The translations under genes were made by a program, and so were the position numbers. From positions 1 through 64,000 of the forward strand of contig JAUILA010000023.1 in assembly GCA_030432655.1 (NCBI GenBank): a stretch of 64,000 nt of DNA, in the 5' to 3' direction. This document shows positions 9,052 through 17,572 of the stretch, piece after piece. Positions within the stretch are counted from its first letter, which is position 1; each line of letters opens with the position of its first letter. A model generated the notes under the pieces. The model did no database searches, had not been told where the DNA came from, and saw only the letters and a list, made by a program, of their open reading frames with translations. The stretch comes from Bacteroidia bacterium (GTDB taxonomy: Bacteria; Bacteroidota; Bacteroidia; Cytophagales; Cyclobacteriaceae).

Positions 9052-9963
9052 TTAATCCGATTCAATTTCCATGATTTTTATGCGTACGGCATTGCTAGCG
9101 GGTTGGATCCTTTTACCACTTTCACTGCTGTGGACCTGGGTGAAAAGTCCGCCAAAAAGAAAAATGACAGAGGAATAATAGACCCAGATCAACAGCAGTA
9201 CAAGTGAGCCGGCGGCACCGTAAGCACTGCCAAGGGAGCTATTACCTAAATAGAAGCCCAGCAGGTATTTTCCGATCATGAACATCACGGTAGCCAGCAG
9301 GGCACCCGCCCAGACATCTTCCCAGTCTACCTTGGCGTCTGGCAACACTTTGTACATGAGGGCAAATATGACTGCAATGATGACCGCCGAAAGGGTAAAA
9401 TTGATCACCTCAGCAGCCAGCAGGTTTACTCCGATTAACTGTTGAATGGAATTGCCGAGCAAAGACACTCCCGCGTCGAGAACCAAAGTTACAAGGAGTA
9501 AGAAGCCTATAGATGCGACCATGGCAAATGACATGATCCGGTCAATAATGAGCTTGACATATCCGCGTTTGGGCTTAGGCCTGATCCGCCAGATATGATT
9601 GAGTGCAGCCTGAAGTGAAATAAATACGGTAGTGGCACTGAACAGTAACGTCCCGATTCCGATCCATTGGGCTATCAAATCGGAATTTCCCGGTCCGCGT
9701 GCATTCTCAAGTATCTTACGCACCTCCGCAGCACTGTCTGGCCCAATCAGGTAGCTGACCTGGGAAATTACTTCCCCGGTAACAACCTGCTGGTCATACA
9801 ACGTTCCCGCAATACTGACTACAACAATCAGCACCCCAGGCATGGAGAAAATAGTGTAAAAAGCAATCTCCGCGGCTTGTCCGAATGGATTTTCCTTATA
9901 GAAGCCTTTGGCAGCTTTCCAGAGTGCCCTGCCGTATTTATTAAATATCTCCTTAATATGCAT
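9052..9963 (-). CDS. YihY/virulence factor BrkB family inner-membrane protein
   Basis: This 303-residue multi-pass protein shows about six membrane segments. It has the family hallmark region near the N-terminus (NPFGQAAEIAFYTIFSMPGV) and a C-terminal SLVLLLIWVYYSS helix typical of YihY/BrkB. Family members were once called ribonuclease BN and are now regarded as inner-membrane proteins of unclear, possibly transport-related, function. The gene precedes the phosphoesterase-barrel gene by 47 bases on the same strand and is probably co-transcribed with it. Start at 9963 gives a short cytoplasmic N-terminus as in relatives. Confidence 0.92.
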   Translation of the reverse strand: MHIKEIFNKYGRALWKAAKGFYKENPFGQAAEIAFYTIFSMPGVLIVVVSIAGTLYDQQVVTGEVISQVSYLIGPDSAAEVRKILENARGPGNSDLIAQWIGIGTLLFSATTVFISLQAALNHIWRIRPKPKRGYVKLIIDRIMSFAMVASIGFLLLVTLVLDAGVSLLGNSIQQLIGVNLLAAEVINFTLSAVIIAVIFALMYKVLPDAKVDWEDVWAGALLATVMFMIGKYLLGFYLGNSSLGSAYGAAGSLVLLLIWVYYSSVIFLFGGLFTQVHSSESGKRIQPASNAVRIKIMEIESD

Positions 9964-10033
9964 TATCAGTTAACAATGCATAATTCCAGCCAGAAATAAA
10001 AACGTGGTGGTATACAGCTGTAAAACCGGTACC

Positions 10034-10894
10034 CTAAACCCTGTGAAGGTTCACGGTGAGAACCGGTGTATCCGAGTCCTTGCTTAATTCTTCAGAAATA
10101 CTTGAACGGAAAATCCTGAAAAACCCTCCCTCAGCGTGGGTCAGCACGGCAATGATCCCGGCATTGACCTTATGGGCATAATACATAATGCCTTTTTCCA
10201 CATCATTGGCTTCTGTTACGGCAATCGTAGCATTTTGCAGGTTGAACCGGTCGGCAAACTGTTTAAGCATCGCTTCTTTTTCCTCTTTGTCAGCAGCTCC
10301 TTTATTGGAAACATGGACGAGGTGTACGTGTGTTCCGATCGCCTCGGCAAAATCCTTCAGGTACCTGGTGGCATTTCTGAAGTTGTCTTTGTCGTCCTCC
10401 TCAAGTTCCAGTCCCAGTACCAATGTATCCAGGTGGTCGGGATTCTGATCTTCGTGAAGGGAGAGAACAGGGCATGATGCATTTATAATAACCTGCTCGG
10501 TATGATTTCCGGTAAAAAATTCAGACACATTTTCCTCGCCGGAAGTACCCATGACAATGAGATCAATGTTCTTTTTGCGAATGTAGTTGTCAACCCCGTC
10601 TACCAGATCTTCATTGAACACCTGATAATATATTGTACGGCCCGATCCGTATTTATTCGCAGCTTCTTCCAGCAGCCTGGTATTACGGCGGATTAATTCA
10701 ATGGTAAAGATGGTTTCCTCATCATCGTATTTGGCACGTACATCCCCCGTGGCAGAGAATGACTCATCAAACGGATGACGGATAAAATTAACAAGGTAAA
10801 TTTCTGAAGATGTTTTATCGGCAATAGCGCAAGCATAACGAAGGGCATTTTCCGAAATTTCAGATAGATCCGTAGGTACTAGAATTCTGTTCAT
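10034..10894 (-). CDS. Tandem universal stress protein (UspA)
   Basis: The 286 residues are two UspA domains, about 1-145 and 150-286. The first keeps the ATP-binding pattern G-x2-G-x9-G-N in VMGTSGEENVSEFFTGNH and begins with the classical RILVPTDLSE strand. In the second the equivalent stretch (HAEGGFFRIFRSSISEEL) has lost that spacing, so probably only one half binds nucleotide. Usp proteins act in the cytoplasm in stress endurance. The gene follows a stand-alone receiver (61 bases) and precedes yihY (70 bases), but these distances do not prove an operon. Confidence 0.95.
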   Translation of the reverse strand: MNRILVPTDLSEISENALRYACAIADKTSSEIYLVNFIRHPFDESFSATGDVRAKYDDEETIFTIELIRRNTRLLEEAANKYGSGRTIYYQVFNEDLVDGVDNYIRKKNIDLIVMGTSGEENVSEFFTGNHTEQVIINASCPVLSLHEDQNPDHLDTLVLGLELEEDDKDNFRNATRYLKDFAEAIGTHVHLVHVSNKGAADKEEKEAMLKQFADRFNLQNATIAVTEANDVEKGIMYYAHKVNAGIIAVLTHAEGGFFRIFRSSISEELSKDSDTPVLTVNLHRV

Positions 10895-10955
10895 CTTTGT
10901 GGGGTTATTTCTTTAGTGATGTCTCACGATAAAATTAGCAAAATAAACTTAACTA

Positions 10956-11351
10956 TTAACTCCGGTAGGAAGCCTTCGCCAGTTCAATGATCTGTCCGGC
11001 TGTTTCGAGCGTAAGGGGTTTGGTAAAATAATGCTTTACTCCAAGCTCGGCACACCTGTTCTTATCCTCCCTGTTCTCCGATGACGATAGAACGACAACC
11101 TCCGTCTCACTGCGTTGATTATCATTGCGCAGATCCTTCAAAAAATCCTTACCATTCAGGAATGGCATATTCAGATCCAGGATAATCAGGGAAGGTATAC
11201 CTTCCAGCTCCTCGAGAAATCGTTGCGCCTCCAGTCCGTGACTCAGCCTCTCAATGGCCAATCCGGGCCGGCACTTTTCAAGTAGTGTCCGGGCAATGAA
11301 CGCATCTGTGTCATCATCCTCAACAAGCACTATTAAATCCCTGTTATTCAT
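10956..11351 (-). CDS. Single-domain response regulator (Rcp1-type receiver)
   Basis: The 131-residue receiver has acidic residues in VEDDDTDAF near 10-17, phospho-acceptor D59 in LIILDLNMPFLNG, and K111 in FTKPLT. The pattern VEDDDTDAF with NMPxLNG matches the Rcp1-like class that usually partners bacteriophytochrome or PAS-type hybrid kinases. No kinase is adjacent. It precedes the universal stress protein gene by 61 bases, so the two may be co-expressed. Confidence 0.93.
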   Translation of the reverse strand: MNNRDLIVLVEDDDTDAFIARTLLEKCRPGLAIERLSHGLEAQRFLEELEGIPSLIILDLNMPFLNGKDFLKDLRNDNQRSETEVVVLSSSENREDKNRCAELGVKHYFTKPLTLETAGQIIELAKASYRS

Positions 11352-11536
11352 TTGTTTAAACCTATTTTTCTAAATTAAAATAGCGAAGGGTAAGATTACA
11401 AACTTGTCCGATAAATTGCTAAAATACCAGTTATAAATATATTAATGCCGCGCATTACACAAGCGGCAAGGAACCGAAGATTACACATTAGGGATTAACA
11501 TCCTCTGCAAAGACCGCGAATTTCTTACATATGCAT

Positions 11537-11833
11537 CTAAAGGTGAGAATTCACAACGGATTCCAGTTCGTGAAGAGGTCGCGCACCACTTTCCCGCCAT
11601 ACGGGCTGTCCTTCCTTGTATAGAATGAAGGTGGGGACTCCCCGTACGCCGAGTTTCCCGGCCAGGGCCTGATTGCGGTCCACATCAATTTTGATAACAG
11701 ACAGCTTATCGCCAAACTTCTCCTTCAGCTGCTTAACGACAGGCTCCATCATTTTGCAAGGTCCGCACCAGGAGGCATGAAAATCTACCAGTACAGGCGT
11801 CTTCTTGTTAACAAGTTCAGAAAATGAGGCCAT
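11537..11833 (-). CDS. trxA: Thioredoxin
   Basis: This 98-residue thioredoxin has the canonical active site WCGPC at 22-26 (Cys23 and Cys26), the cis-proline segment RGVPTF, and no signal peptide. It is a cytoplasmic disulfide reductase. It is slightly shorter than E. coli TrxA, lacking part of the N-terminal strand and helix. The gene stands alone between a receiver gene and the divergent nitroreductase. The 68-base divergent spacer with the nitroreductase could carry back-to-back promoters, and both products are redox enzymes. The gene symbol is a family-level call. Confidence 0.92.
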   Translation of the reverse strand: MASFSELVNKKTPVLVDFHASWCGPCKMMEPVVKQLKEKFGDKLSVIKIDVDRNQALAGKLGVRGVPTFILYKEGQPVWRESGARPLHELESVVNSHL

Positions 11834-11901
11834 GAGCTAGGTTATTAACGAATTCATAAATAGGTTTAAACATATAATTCCTCCATGCGTTTTTTTCTTA
11901 T

Positions 11902-12510
11902 ATGGAAGAGATTACAAAGATACCTCAAATGAATAAGAGTGCGAATACAGAATATGTGATACATGAGCTTCTCCGCGACCGGTGGAGCCCGAGAATGTTT
12001 TCCGGCGAGGAGATAACTGATGACGACCTGAACACCTTGTTTGAAGCAGCCCGCTGGGCCCCGAGCTCGAATAATCTGCAGCCCTGGCGCTTCATTTGTT
12101 TGCGACAAGGAACGCCCGAATATGATAAGGCATTTGACTGCCTGGCTGAATTTAACCAGCGCTGGGTGGGTAATGCCCCGGTACTCATTTTGACGGCTTA
12201 CAAAGAAAAAACGCCAAAGGGCATGGATAATTTCCACGCGCCCCACGATCTTGGACTGGCAGTTGCCAATCTTAGCATCCAGGCACAGGCGATGGGAATT
12301 GCAATACATCAGATGGCCGGGTTGAACTGGAAAAAGGCACAGGAAGTTTTTAATGTCCCGGAAGGGTTTCACATAACCACGGCCATTGCCGTAGGTTTTT
12401 ACGGTGGCGATCCAGACGAACTGGATGATGAATTGAAAAAATCCGAGTTGAAAGAGCGAAAAAGGAAACCAGTTTCAGAATTTGTGGGGAATGGCCAGTG
12501 GCCTTCCTAA
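11902..12510 (+). CDS. Nitroreductase family protein (FMN-dependent)
   Basis: The 202 residues have the nitroreductase signature: RDRWSPRMFSGEE at the N-terminus (FMN phosphate contact), ARWAPSSNNLQPW (FMN binding) and, toward the C-terminus, VGFYGGDPDEL. Members are homodimeric flavoproteins that reduce nitro compounds, quinones or other acceptors with NAD(P)H. ATG at 11902 is used, and a second in-frame ATG at 11932 is possible. A strong terminator hairpin follows 24 bases after the stop, so it ends a transcription unit. It is divergent from thioredoxin. Confidence 0.93.
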   Translation: MEEITKIPQMNKSANTEYVIHELLRDRWSPRMFSGEEITDDDLNTLFEAARWAPSSNNLQPWRFICLRQGTPEYDKAFDCLAEFNQRWVGNAPVLILTAYKEKTPKGMDNFHAPHDLGLAVANLSIQAQAMGIAIHQMAGLNWKKAQEVFNVPEGFHITTAIAVGFYGGDPDELDDELKKSELKERKRKPVSEFVGNGQWPS

Positions 12511-12533
12511 ATTTACAGCGAATGACCTGATTC

Positions 12534-12572
12534 ATCCCGGCAGGACCTGTTCCTGCCGGGATATTTTTATTT
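12534..12572 (+). terminator. Strong intrinsic terminator after the nitroreductase gene
   Basis: A perfect 12-bp stem pairs ATCCCGGCAGGA (12534-12545) with TCCTGCCGGGAT (12551-12562) around the loop CCTGT. ATTTTTATTT follows. It lies only 14 bases before the start codon of the MFS gene. Confidence 0.9.
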
Positions 12573-12576
12573 CCGA

Positions 12577-13788
12577 ATGAATAAAGAAAAAGTATTATTA
12601 TTCATCCTTGCTTCAGCGATGTTTACCCACATCATGGACTTTATGATCATGATGCCCCTGGGTGCTCAGCTGATGCGTACCTTTGATATTGATCCTCAGC
12701 AATTCAGTTTCCTGGTTTCATCTTACACCTTCTCGGCAGGAGGTGCCGGTTTTCTGGCGGCATTTCAGATTGACAGGTACGATCGCAAATCAATGCTCCT
12801 GTTTGTATATGGTGGGTTTACGATAGGAACTATTGCCTGTGCCCTGGCGCCAACCTACCATATTTTGCTTGCCACCCGCTGCCTCACGGGCGCTTTCGGC
12901 GGTATACTGGGAGCTCTTATTCTCTCTATCCTGAGCGATGCCATTCCTCTCGAACGGAGGGCTGCAGGAATCGGCCTCGTCATGGCATCCTTTTCTGCCG
13001 CCTCGGTCTTTGGAGTTCCATTTGGCCTTTACCTTGCAACCATTTTCAGCTGGCATGCCCCTTTTCTGTTCCTGGGAGGAATGGGGGTAGTGATCCAGGC
13101 ACTTATATATTTCTTTGTCCCCCGAATGCGCGATCACCTGAAGGAGAAACATGAACAGGAAAGCCCCTGGGTGGTTGTAAAGGGAATACTCGGCCGCCGG
13201 AATCCCCTGATGGGTTTGCTGTTTACCTCGGTCCTGATGTTCGGCCATTTTACCATTATCCCCTTTATCGCACCTTATATGGTAGGAAACGTAGGGTTTA
13301 CCGAGCAGGAGCTTTCATATATTTATCTCGTCGGAGGAGCACTGACCATTTTTTCCAGTCCCCGCGTTGGTAAAGCCGCGGATAAGTACGGACGCCTGAA
13401 AGTATTTACTATTTTTGGCTTTCTGGTATTGATTCCGATACTGCTGATCACGCATCTCCCGACTGTCCCGCTGTGGCAGGCATTGGTGGTCAGTGGATTG
13501 TTTTTTATCCTTGCCAACGGGAGAATGGTTCCTTCCACCACGATGGTCACCTCTGTGATCCGGCCGGAGAACCGTGGCAGTTTTATGAGCATCCGAAGTT
13601 CGGTTCAGCAGATTTCCAGCGGACTCGCCACGTTGCTTGCTGGCCTGATCATTTCGGATAAGCCTTCAGACATTCAGGAAAATGCCACTGCATTGGTTGG
13701 ATATGAATATGTGGGTTATGTGGCGGTATTTTTCAGCCTGATCGCCATCTACGTTGCGCGTAAACTTCGCGTGGAAAAAGGCGCCTAG
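12577..13788 (+). CDS. MFS transporter (DHA1-type drug efflux family)
   Basis: The 403-residue, roughly 12-helix permease has the MFS motif A region after helix 2 (FQIDRYDRKSMLLF) and a matching segment in the second half (GKAADKYGRLKVF). It resembles the AraJ/arabinose-efflux branch of the drug:H+ antiporter family. The substrate is unknown. The start follows a strong terminator by only 14 bases, so its own promoter must lie in or upstream of that hairpin unless it depends on read-through. Its last 4 bases overlap the end of the convergent SGNH esterase gene. Confidence 0.92.
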   Translation: MNKEKVLLFILASAMFTHIMDFMIMMPLGAQLMRTFDIDPQQFSFLVSSYTFSAGGAGFLAAFQIDRYDRKSMLLFVYGGFTIGTIACALAPTYHILLATRCLTGAFGGILGALILSILSDAIPLERRAAGIGLVMASFSAASVFGVPFGLYLATIFSWHAPFLFLGGMGVVIQALIYFFVPRMRDHLKEKHEQESPWVVVKGILGRRNPLMGLLFTSVLMFGHFTIIPFIAPYMVGNVGFTEQELSYIYLVGGALTIFSSPRVGKAADKYGRLKVFTIFGFLVLIPILLITHLPTVPLWQALVVSGLFFILANGRMVPSTTMVTSVIRPENRGSFMSIRSSVQQISSGLATLLAGLIISDKPSDIQENATALVGYEYVGYVAVFFSLIAIYVARKLRVEKGA

Positions 13789-14507
13789 TTTTCGATGTAT
13801 GCTTCCTGAAATGAGGTGTTTTCCAGGATCCTTTCCACCCATAATGAATATTGTATTCCACTGGGATGCAATCCGTCTGAAGCGACCAGTCCGGTATTTG
13901 CAAGACCATTCTCTGAAATATCTGTAATATAGATATAACGTATCCCGGCCTTTTCCGTGATTTCGCGGTTGATCCGGTTATATTCAGCCAGTTCTGATGA
14001 GATCGTTTCCTGATTGGCCGACCCAAATGGCGTGAACCCGTAATCCGGAATGGAGAGTACCATCACCTGTTCTGGTTTACCCCCGGCAAGCTCAAGCGCC
14101 TTGTCCAGCAGGATCCCAAATTCGCTGATATAGGTATCGAGGGGTTTACCCTGGTACTGATTGTTGACACCGATAAGCAAAGTGACCAGATCATAACCTG
14201 CATCAGGGTCAGCATCACTGATGGCAGCGATCAGTTCGTCTGTACGCCAGCCGGTTCGCGCAATAATTTCAGGGTCATCAAAAAGAATTCCACGCTCATT
14301 AAGGCTGTCAGCCAATTGAACCGGCCACCGATCATCCTCTTCCACTGATTCTCCAATGGTGTAGGAGTCGCCTAATGCCAGAAATGATTTTACCTCTGAA
14401 AAATCAGACATGACTGTATCGGGAACAACGGTTTGAGGATCGGGACCACCGGGTGACTGGCAGGCTGCTAGGGTACATATCAGGAGCAGGCTGTAGACGA
14501 GCCGCAT
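13785..14507 (-). CDS. SGNH/GDSL hydrolase lipoprotein
   Basis: The 240-residue protein has a lipoprotein signal with lipobox LAAC (Cys16). The SGNH blocks are the catalytic Ser in LALGDSYTIG (Ser48), the oxyanion Asn in LLIGVNNQYQG, and the Asp-His pair in SDGLHPSGIQY near the C-terminus. It should be an envelope-anchored esterase or lipase acting on acyl or acetyl esters. It is translationally coupled to the upstream 78-residue protein: the stop and start share one base (TAATG at 14507). It is convergent with the MFS gene. Confidence 0.93.
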   Translation of the reverse strand: MRLVYSLLLICTLAACQSPGGPDPQTVVPDTVMSDFSEVKSFLALGDSYTIGESVEEDDRWPVQLADSLNERGILFDDPEIIARTGWRTDELIAAISDADPDAGYDLVTLLIGVNNQYQGKPLDTYISEFGILLDKALELAGGKPEQVMVLSIPDYGFTPFGSANQETISSELAEYNRINREITEKAGIRYIYITDISENGLANTGLVASDGLHPSGIQYSLWVERILENTSFQEAYIEN

Positions 14508-14743
14508 TATTCATCGAAATAATACTGACTTACCCAACCGACTATCCCGGACAACATCACTACTTTCTTTTTGATGTTGTTATAGGAAATCTCACTTTTA
14601 TGGGCAATTTCCATTGGGCATTCCGTATCACATTGAGTAATACCCGGAGATGAAGTCATACCGAGTGACAGAACACTTATACCCCAGAGAGCTACGATGG
14701 CTCCAAGGATTATGGTTCGGATTTTTTTGGTTGAAAACAACAT
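14507..14743 (-). CDS. Small hypothetical membrane or exported protein, 78 residues
   Basis: The product has an N-terminal basic start (LFSTKKIRT) and one hydrophobic helix (IILGAIVALWGISVLSLGM), then a short region with two cysteines (QCDTECP). No family was recognised. The reading frame ends exactly where the SGNH lipoprotein begins (TAATG), an arrangement typical of translational coupling, which supports it being a real gene. The topology could be a signal anchor or a cleaved signal peptide. Confidence 0.6.
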   Translation of the reverse strand: MLFSTKKIRTIILGAIVALWGISVLSLGMTSSPGITQCDTECPMEIAHKSEISYNNIKKKVVMLSGIVGWVSQYYFDE

Positions 14744-14804
14744 GGTTGTTAAGTATTTCTGTTGTTAAGACTGTATTTACAGCCAATAGGTTACACCGAA
14801 TTGT

Positions 14805-14830
14805 AAAAAAAGTTCTTTTTTTTTTAAAAA
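14805..14830. other. A7-GTTC-T10-A5 tract in the divergent promoter region
   Basis: An A7 run (14805-14811), a T10 run (14816-14825) and an A5 run lie about 55-75 bases upstream of the sigma-factor gene and a similar distance upstream of the divergent 78-residue gene. Such phased tracts bend DNA and can act as UP-like elements. Whether this one does so is inference. The T10 run is also a slippage-prone homopolymer. Confidence 0.35.
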
Positions 14831-14881
14831 GCGTAATAATTTACCCGTTATCGACACTATATAAGTAACCGAATACCCACA

Positions 14882-15373
14882 TTGACCTCACAGGAAAAGG
14901 AATTTATCGATATAATCAAACGGGAACGACATCGGATCACAAGAATTTGCGCCAATTACAGTTCCGAAAAAATGACCAGGGATGACCTTTTCCAGGAGGT
15001 GATGTATAATTTGTGGAAGGGATTTGAATCGTTTAGGGGAGAATCTACCAGGGAGACCTGGATATTTCGGGTGACGCTTTACACCTGCATGCAGCATTAC
15101 CGGAAGGTCATGCGAAATGCAAAAGCACTGGAATCATATATCCCGGAGAATGATCCGAACGATGCGGAAATGACTGACAGCATCAGGGATTTACACAAAG
15201 CGGTTAGAAGCCTTGATGAAAGCGATCGTGCAATCATGATCCTGTACCTGGAGGACAGGTCATACGCGGAAATCTCCTCAATTATGGGAATCAGTCAGTC
15301 AAATACGGGTGTCCGGATCAGCCGGGCCAGGCAAAAGATTAAGAAAATAATGAAGTCGTATGGAAACCGATGA
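14882..15373 (+). CDS. ECF-type RNA polymerase sigma factor
   Basis: The 163-residue protein has sigma region 2 (TRDDLFQEVMYNLWKGF...WIFRVTLYTC) and region 4 with the helix-turn-helix RSYAEISSIMGISQSNTGVR, followed by RARQKIKK. The chosen start is TTG at 14882. There is no in-frame ATG upstream before a stop at 14834, and the first internal ATG would cut region 2. The next gene begins inside its last codons (15360). Sigma, membrane protein and methyltransferase genes overlap successively, so they form one translationally coupled operon. The membrane protein is a candidate anti-sigma factor. Confidence 0.92.
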   Translation: MTSQEKEFIDIIKRERHRITRICANYSSEKMTRDDLFQEVMYNLWKGFESFRGESTRETWIFRVTLYTCMQHYRKVMRNAKALESYIPENDPNDAEMTDSIRDLHKAVRSLDESDRAIMILYLEDRSYAEISSIMGISQSNTGVRISRARQKIKKIMKSYGNR

Positions 15374-15920
15374 AGTGAAACAACTTTGGCAGCATGATAT
15401 TCCGGATCAGGCAGCGGACAATTCAGGAATTGAAACTGCTTTCCGGTTTTCCCTGGAAGTTGTATCTGCACGCCTGCAAAAAAAACGATCACTCGATATC
15501 AGTCTCGCCGTGTCTGCCGGAGTGGTCATGGCTCTCGTACCCTGGATTTTGGGCATGAAATATCAATGGGAACCTGCTCTGTTGATCTTTTCCTTTACGA
15601 TTATTATGTTAGGCATCCATCTCGTCCAGGGTCGGAGGATGCGACATATTTCCCGACAAAATAAACCGGTTACAGAGAACCTTTCCGAATCAGCACAGCT
15701 CATCGTATGGCGGATCAGGGCTTACCGGTATCTTATGCCGCTGTTTGCAGGCGTTCTGTTTACGTGGTATTCATTACGGTTTGATATGATCTCCATAATC
15801 CACCTGGTCTGGATACTCCCGGTCGTGATACTGGGAAACGAGATTATACTAATTGTCATGTATAAAAACACCCTGAAGGAAATCCGATCTCTCATTTTTC
15901 AGATTCAATCAGCACCATGA
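15360..15920 (+). CDS. Membrane protein, candidate anti-sigma factor
   Basis: The 186 residues have a cytoplasmic N-terminal segment of about 45 residues (starting METDEVKQLWQ) followed by about four hydrophobic helices in two pairs (SAGVVMALVPWILGM, ALLIFSFTIIMLGIH and, later, LMPLFAGVLFTWYS, LVWILPVVILGNEIIL). No known anti-sigma motif such as HxxxCxxC is seen. It overlaps the sigma gene by 14 bases and the methyltransferase by 4, so coupling to the sigma factor is the main functional hint. Anti-sigma function is inference. Confidence 0.7.
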   Translation: METDEVKQLWQHDIPDQAADNSGIETAFRFSLEVVSARLQKKRSLDISLAVSAGVVMALVPWILGMKYQWEPALLIFSFTIIMLGIHLVQGRRMRHISRQNKPVTENLSESAQLIVWRIRAYRYLMPLFAGVLFTWYSLRFDMISIIHLVWILPVVILGNEIILIVMYKNTLKEIRSLIFQIQSAP

Positions 15921-16660
15921 AACCAGTAAAAGATCTGTTTTCTAATCATTCCGGGGACTATGCACGTTATCGTCCCTCCTATCCCGAAGAATTGTATAAC
16001 TATCTGTTGAGGGAAGCATCCGGAAGAACGCAGGCATGGGATGCAGGAACCGGCAACGGTCAGGTTGCTTTTCGGTTGGCCGAGGAATTTGAAAAGGTCC
16101 TTGCCACAGATGTCAGCAGTGCACAACTGCAGCAGGCACCTCCTCACGCAAATATTAACTATCTCAGCACCCGTGCCGAGAGCTGCCCATTACCTGATAC
16201 GAGTACCGATCTTATTACAGTCGGGCAGGCACTTCACTGGTTCAGCTTTAATGACTTTTTTAATGAAGTCCGTCGTGTGCTGGTCCCTGACGGACTGCTT
16301 GCCTGCTTCGGTTATGGATTGCTGACAGGTCCGCCTGCCCTGAACCCGATCATAGAATACTTCTACCGGGAAACACTAAAAGGATGCTGGTCACCGGAAA
16401 GGTCCCATATTGAGACCACTTACACACACACGGGCATTCCTTTCAACGAATCGGCATTTTTTGAAGCCCGGGTAAACTGGGATTATGCTGACCTCCTGGG
16501 CTACCTGTCAACATGGTCTGCAGTGAAAACCTATGAAAAAAAGTACGGACAGGACCCGCTGGAAACCTGCAGAGAAAAGATTGAATCTGCCCTTCCTGAG
16601 AAAAAAGAGATCGTTTTTCCTGTCTTTTTAAAAACATGGCGGGCAGGTTCAGAAATCTGA
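15917..16660 (+). CDS. Class I SAM-dependent methyltransferase
   Basis: The 247-residue protein begins KDLFSNHSGDYARYRPSYP, typical of the Methyltransf_11 group related to Tam/YafE-like enzymes. The SAM-binding loop WDAGTGNGQVAF is at 41-52, and the acidic motif II is in VLATDVSS. The conserved VGQALHWF segment is also visible. The methyl acceptor is unknown. The start overlaps the previous stop (ATGA at 15917-15920), so it is translated together with the sigma and membrane-protein genes, an unusual partner for a sigma operon. Confidence 0.9.
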   Translation: MKPVKDLFSNHSGDYARYRPSYPEELYNYLLREASGRTQAWDAGTGNGQVAFRLAEEFEKVLATDVSSAQLQQAPPHANINYLSTRAESCPLPDTSTDLITVGQALHWFSFNDFFNEVRRVLVPDGLLACFGYGLLTGPPALNPIIEYFYRETLKGCWSPERSHIETTYTHTGIPFNESAFFEARVNWDYADLLGYLSTWSAVKTYEKKYGQDPLETCREKIESALPEKKEIVFPVFLKTWRAGSEI

Positions 16661-16680
16661 ATTTCTCTTAATTTTACGGA

Positions 16681-17418
16681 ATGGATATACTTCTTGATCC
16701 TTCTTCATGGGTTGCGTTACTAACGCTTACCTTTCTGGAAATCGTTTTGGGAATTGATAATATTATCTTCATTTCGATAGTTTCGAATAAGCTGCCGGAT
16801 AGTCAGCAGCAGAAGGCACGCACCTGGGGACTCTCGCTGGCGCTGCTTATGCGTGTCGGCATGTTGCTGGCCATTACATGGATCATTAAGTTTAAAGAAC
16901 CGGTATTAACTGTATTCGAAACCGGATTCAGTATCCGGGATATCATCCTCGCTTTGGGCGGACTATTCCTGCTATATAAAAGTACGATGGAGATTCATCA
17001 AAAAATGGAGGGTGCCACTCATAAAGCAGGTTCTTCAAAAAAGGCGTCGCTGCAAAGTGTCATTCTCCAGATTATCATGCTTGACATCATATTTTCCTTT
17101 GACTCTATATTGACCGCTGTGGGCCTGACCGAGGAGTTGCTGCTGATGATCATTGCCGTGGTCATATCCATCGGTGTGATGCTTTTATATGCCAAAAAGA
17201 TCAGTGAATTTATCGGACAGCACCCTACGCTGGAAATCCTTGCACTATCATTTCTGATCCTGATCGGTTTCATGTTGCTTATTGAAGCACTTCATTATCA
17301 TGTACCGAAAGGTTATATCTATTTTGCCGTATTTTTCTCTCTAATGGTAGAGCTGATCAATATGCGGATACGTAAACCGAAAAAGCCGGTGAAACTTCAT
17401 AAACGTATTGAAGAATGA
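16681..17418 (+). CDS. TerC family integral membrane protein
   Basis: The 245 residues have about seven membrane helices. TerC signatures include LEIVLGIDNIIFISI near the N-terminus, ILQIIMLDIIFSFDSILTAVG in the centre and ALSFLILIGFMLLIEA. The acidic residues in these helices are thought to coordinate metal ions. The family has been linked to tellurite resistance and, more recently, to manganese export to exoenzymes. It follows the methyltransferase by 20 bases and its stop overlaps a 41-residue membrane micro-ORF. Confidence 0.93.
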   Translation: MDILLDPSSWVALLTLTFLEIVLGIDNIIFISIVSNKLPDSQQQKARTWGLSLALLMRVGMLLAITWIIKFKEPVLTVFETGFSIRDIILALGGLFLLYKSTMEIHQKMEGATHKAGSSKKASLQSVILQIIMLDIIFSFDSILTAVGLTEELLLMIIAVVISIGVMLLYAKKISEFIGQHPTLEILALSFLILIGFMLLIEALHYHVPKGYIYFAVFFSLMVELINMRIRKPKKPVKLHKRIEE

Positions 17419-17540
17419 TAAAGTGGATCAGGGAATTATATGGGCAATACAAGGAATATGTGCGGGTAGACCTGCTGATGTACGGCGTCCTGATCCTGAT
17501 GATCCTGATTTATGTTGTAATCAGTGCACTCACATCCTGA
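17415..17540 (+). CDS. TerC-coupled membrane micro-protein, 41 residues
   Basis: ATG at 17415 overlaps the terC stop (ATGA) and TGA ends at 17540. The product has an amphipathic, charged first half (MIKWIRELYGQYKEYVRVDL) and a hydrophobic C-terminal helix (LLMYGVLILMILIYVVISAL). The 4-base overlap is the standard coupling geometry, so translation is likely. It may associate with TerC in the membrane. No family is recognised. Confidence 0.6.
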   Translation: MIKWIRELYGQYKEYVRVDLLMYGVLILMILIYVVISALTS

Positions 17541-17572
17541 AATTAGATCATACACTTTAATCAGAGAAAAGT

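Noticed and set aside
11353-11872. Inverted pair of AATAGGTTTAAACA at 11353-11366 and 11859-11872 flanking the thioredoxin gene, suggestive of a mobile element or shared operator.
   Set aside because: A 14-base match is expected by chance several times in 64 kb, no transposase or target duplication is present, and the element fits independent -7-like sequences.
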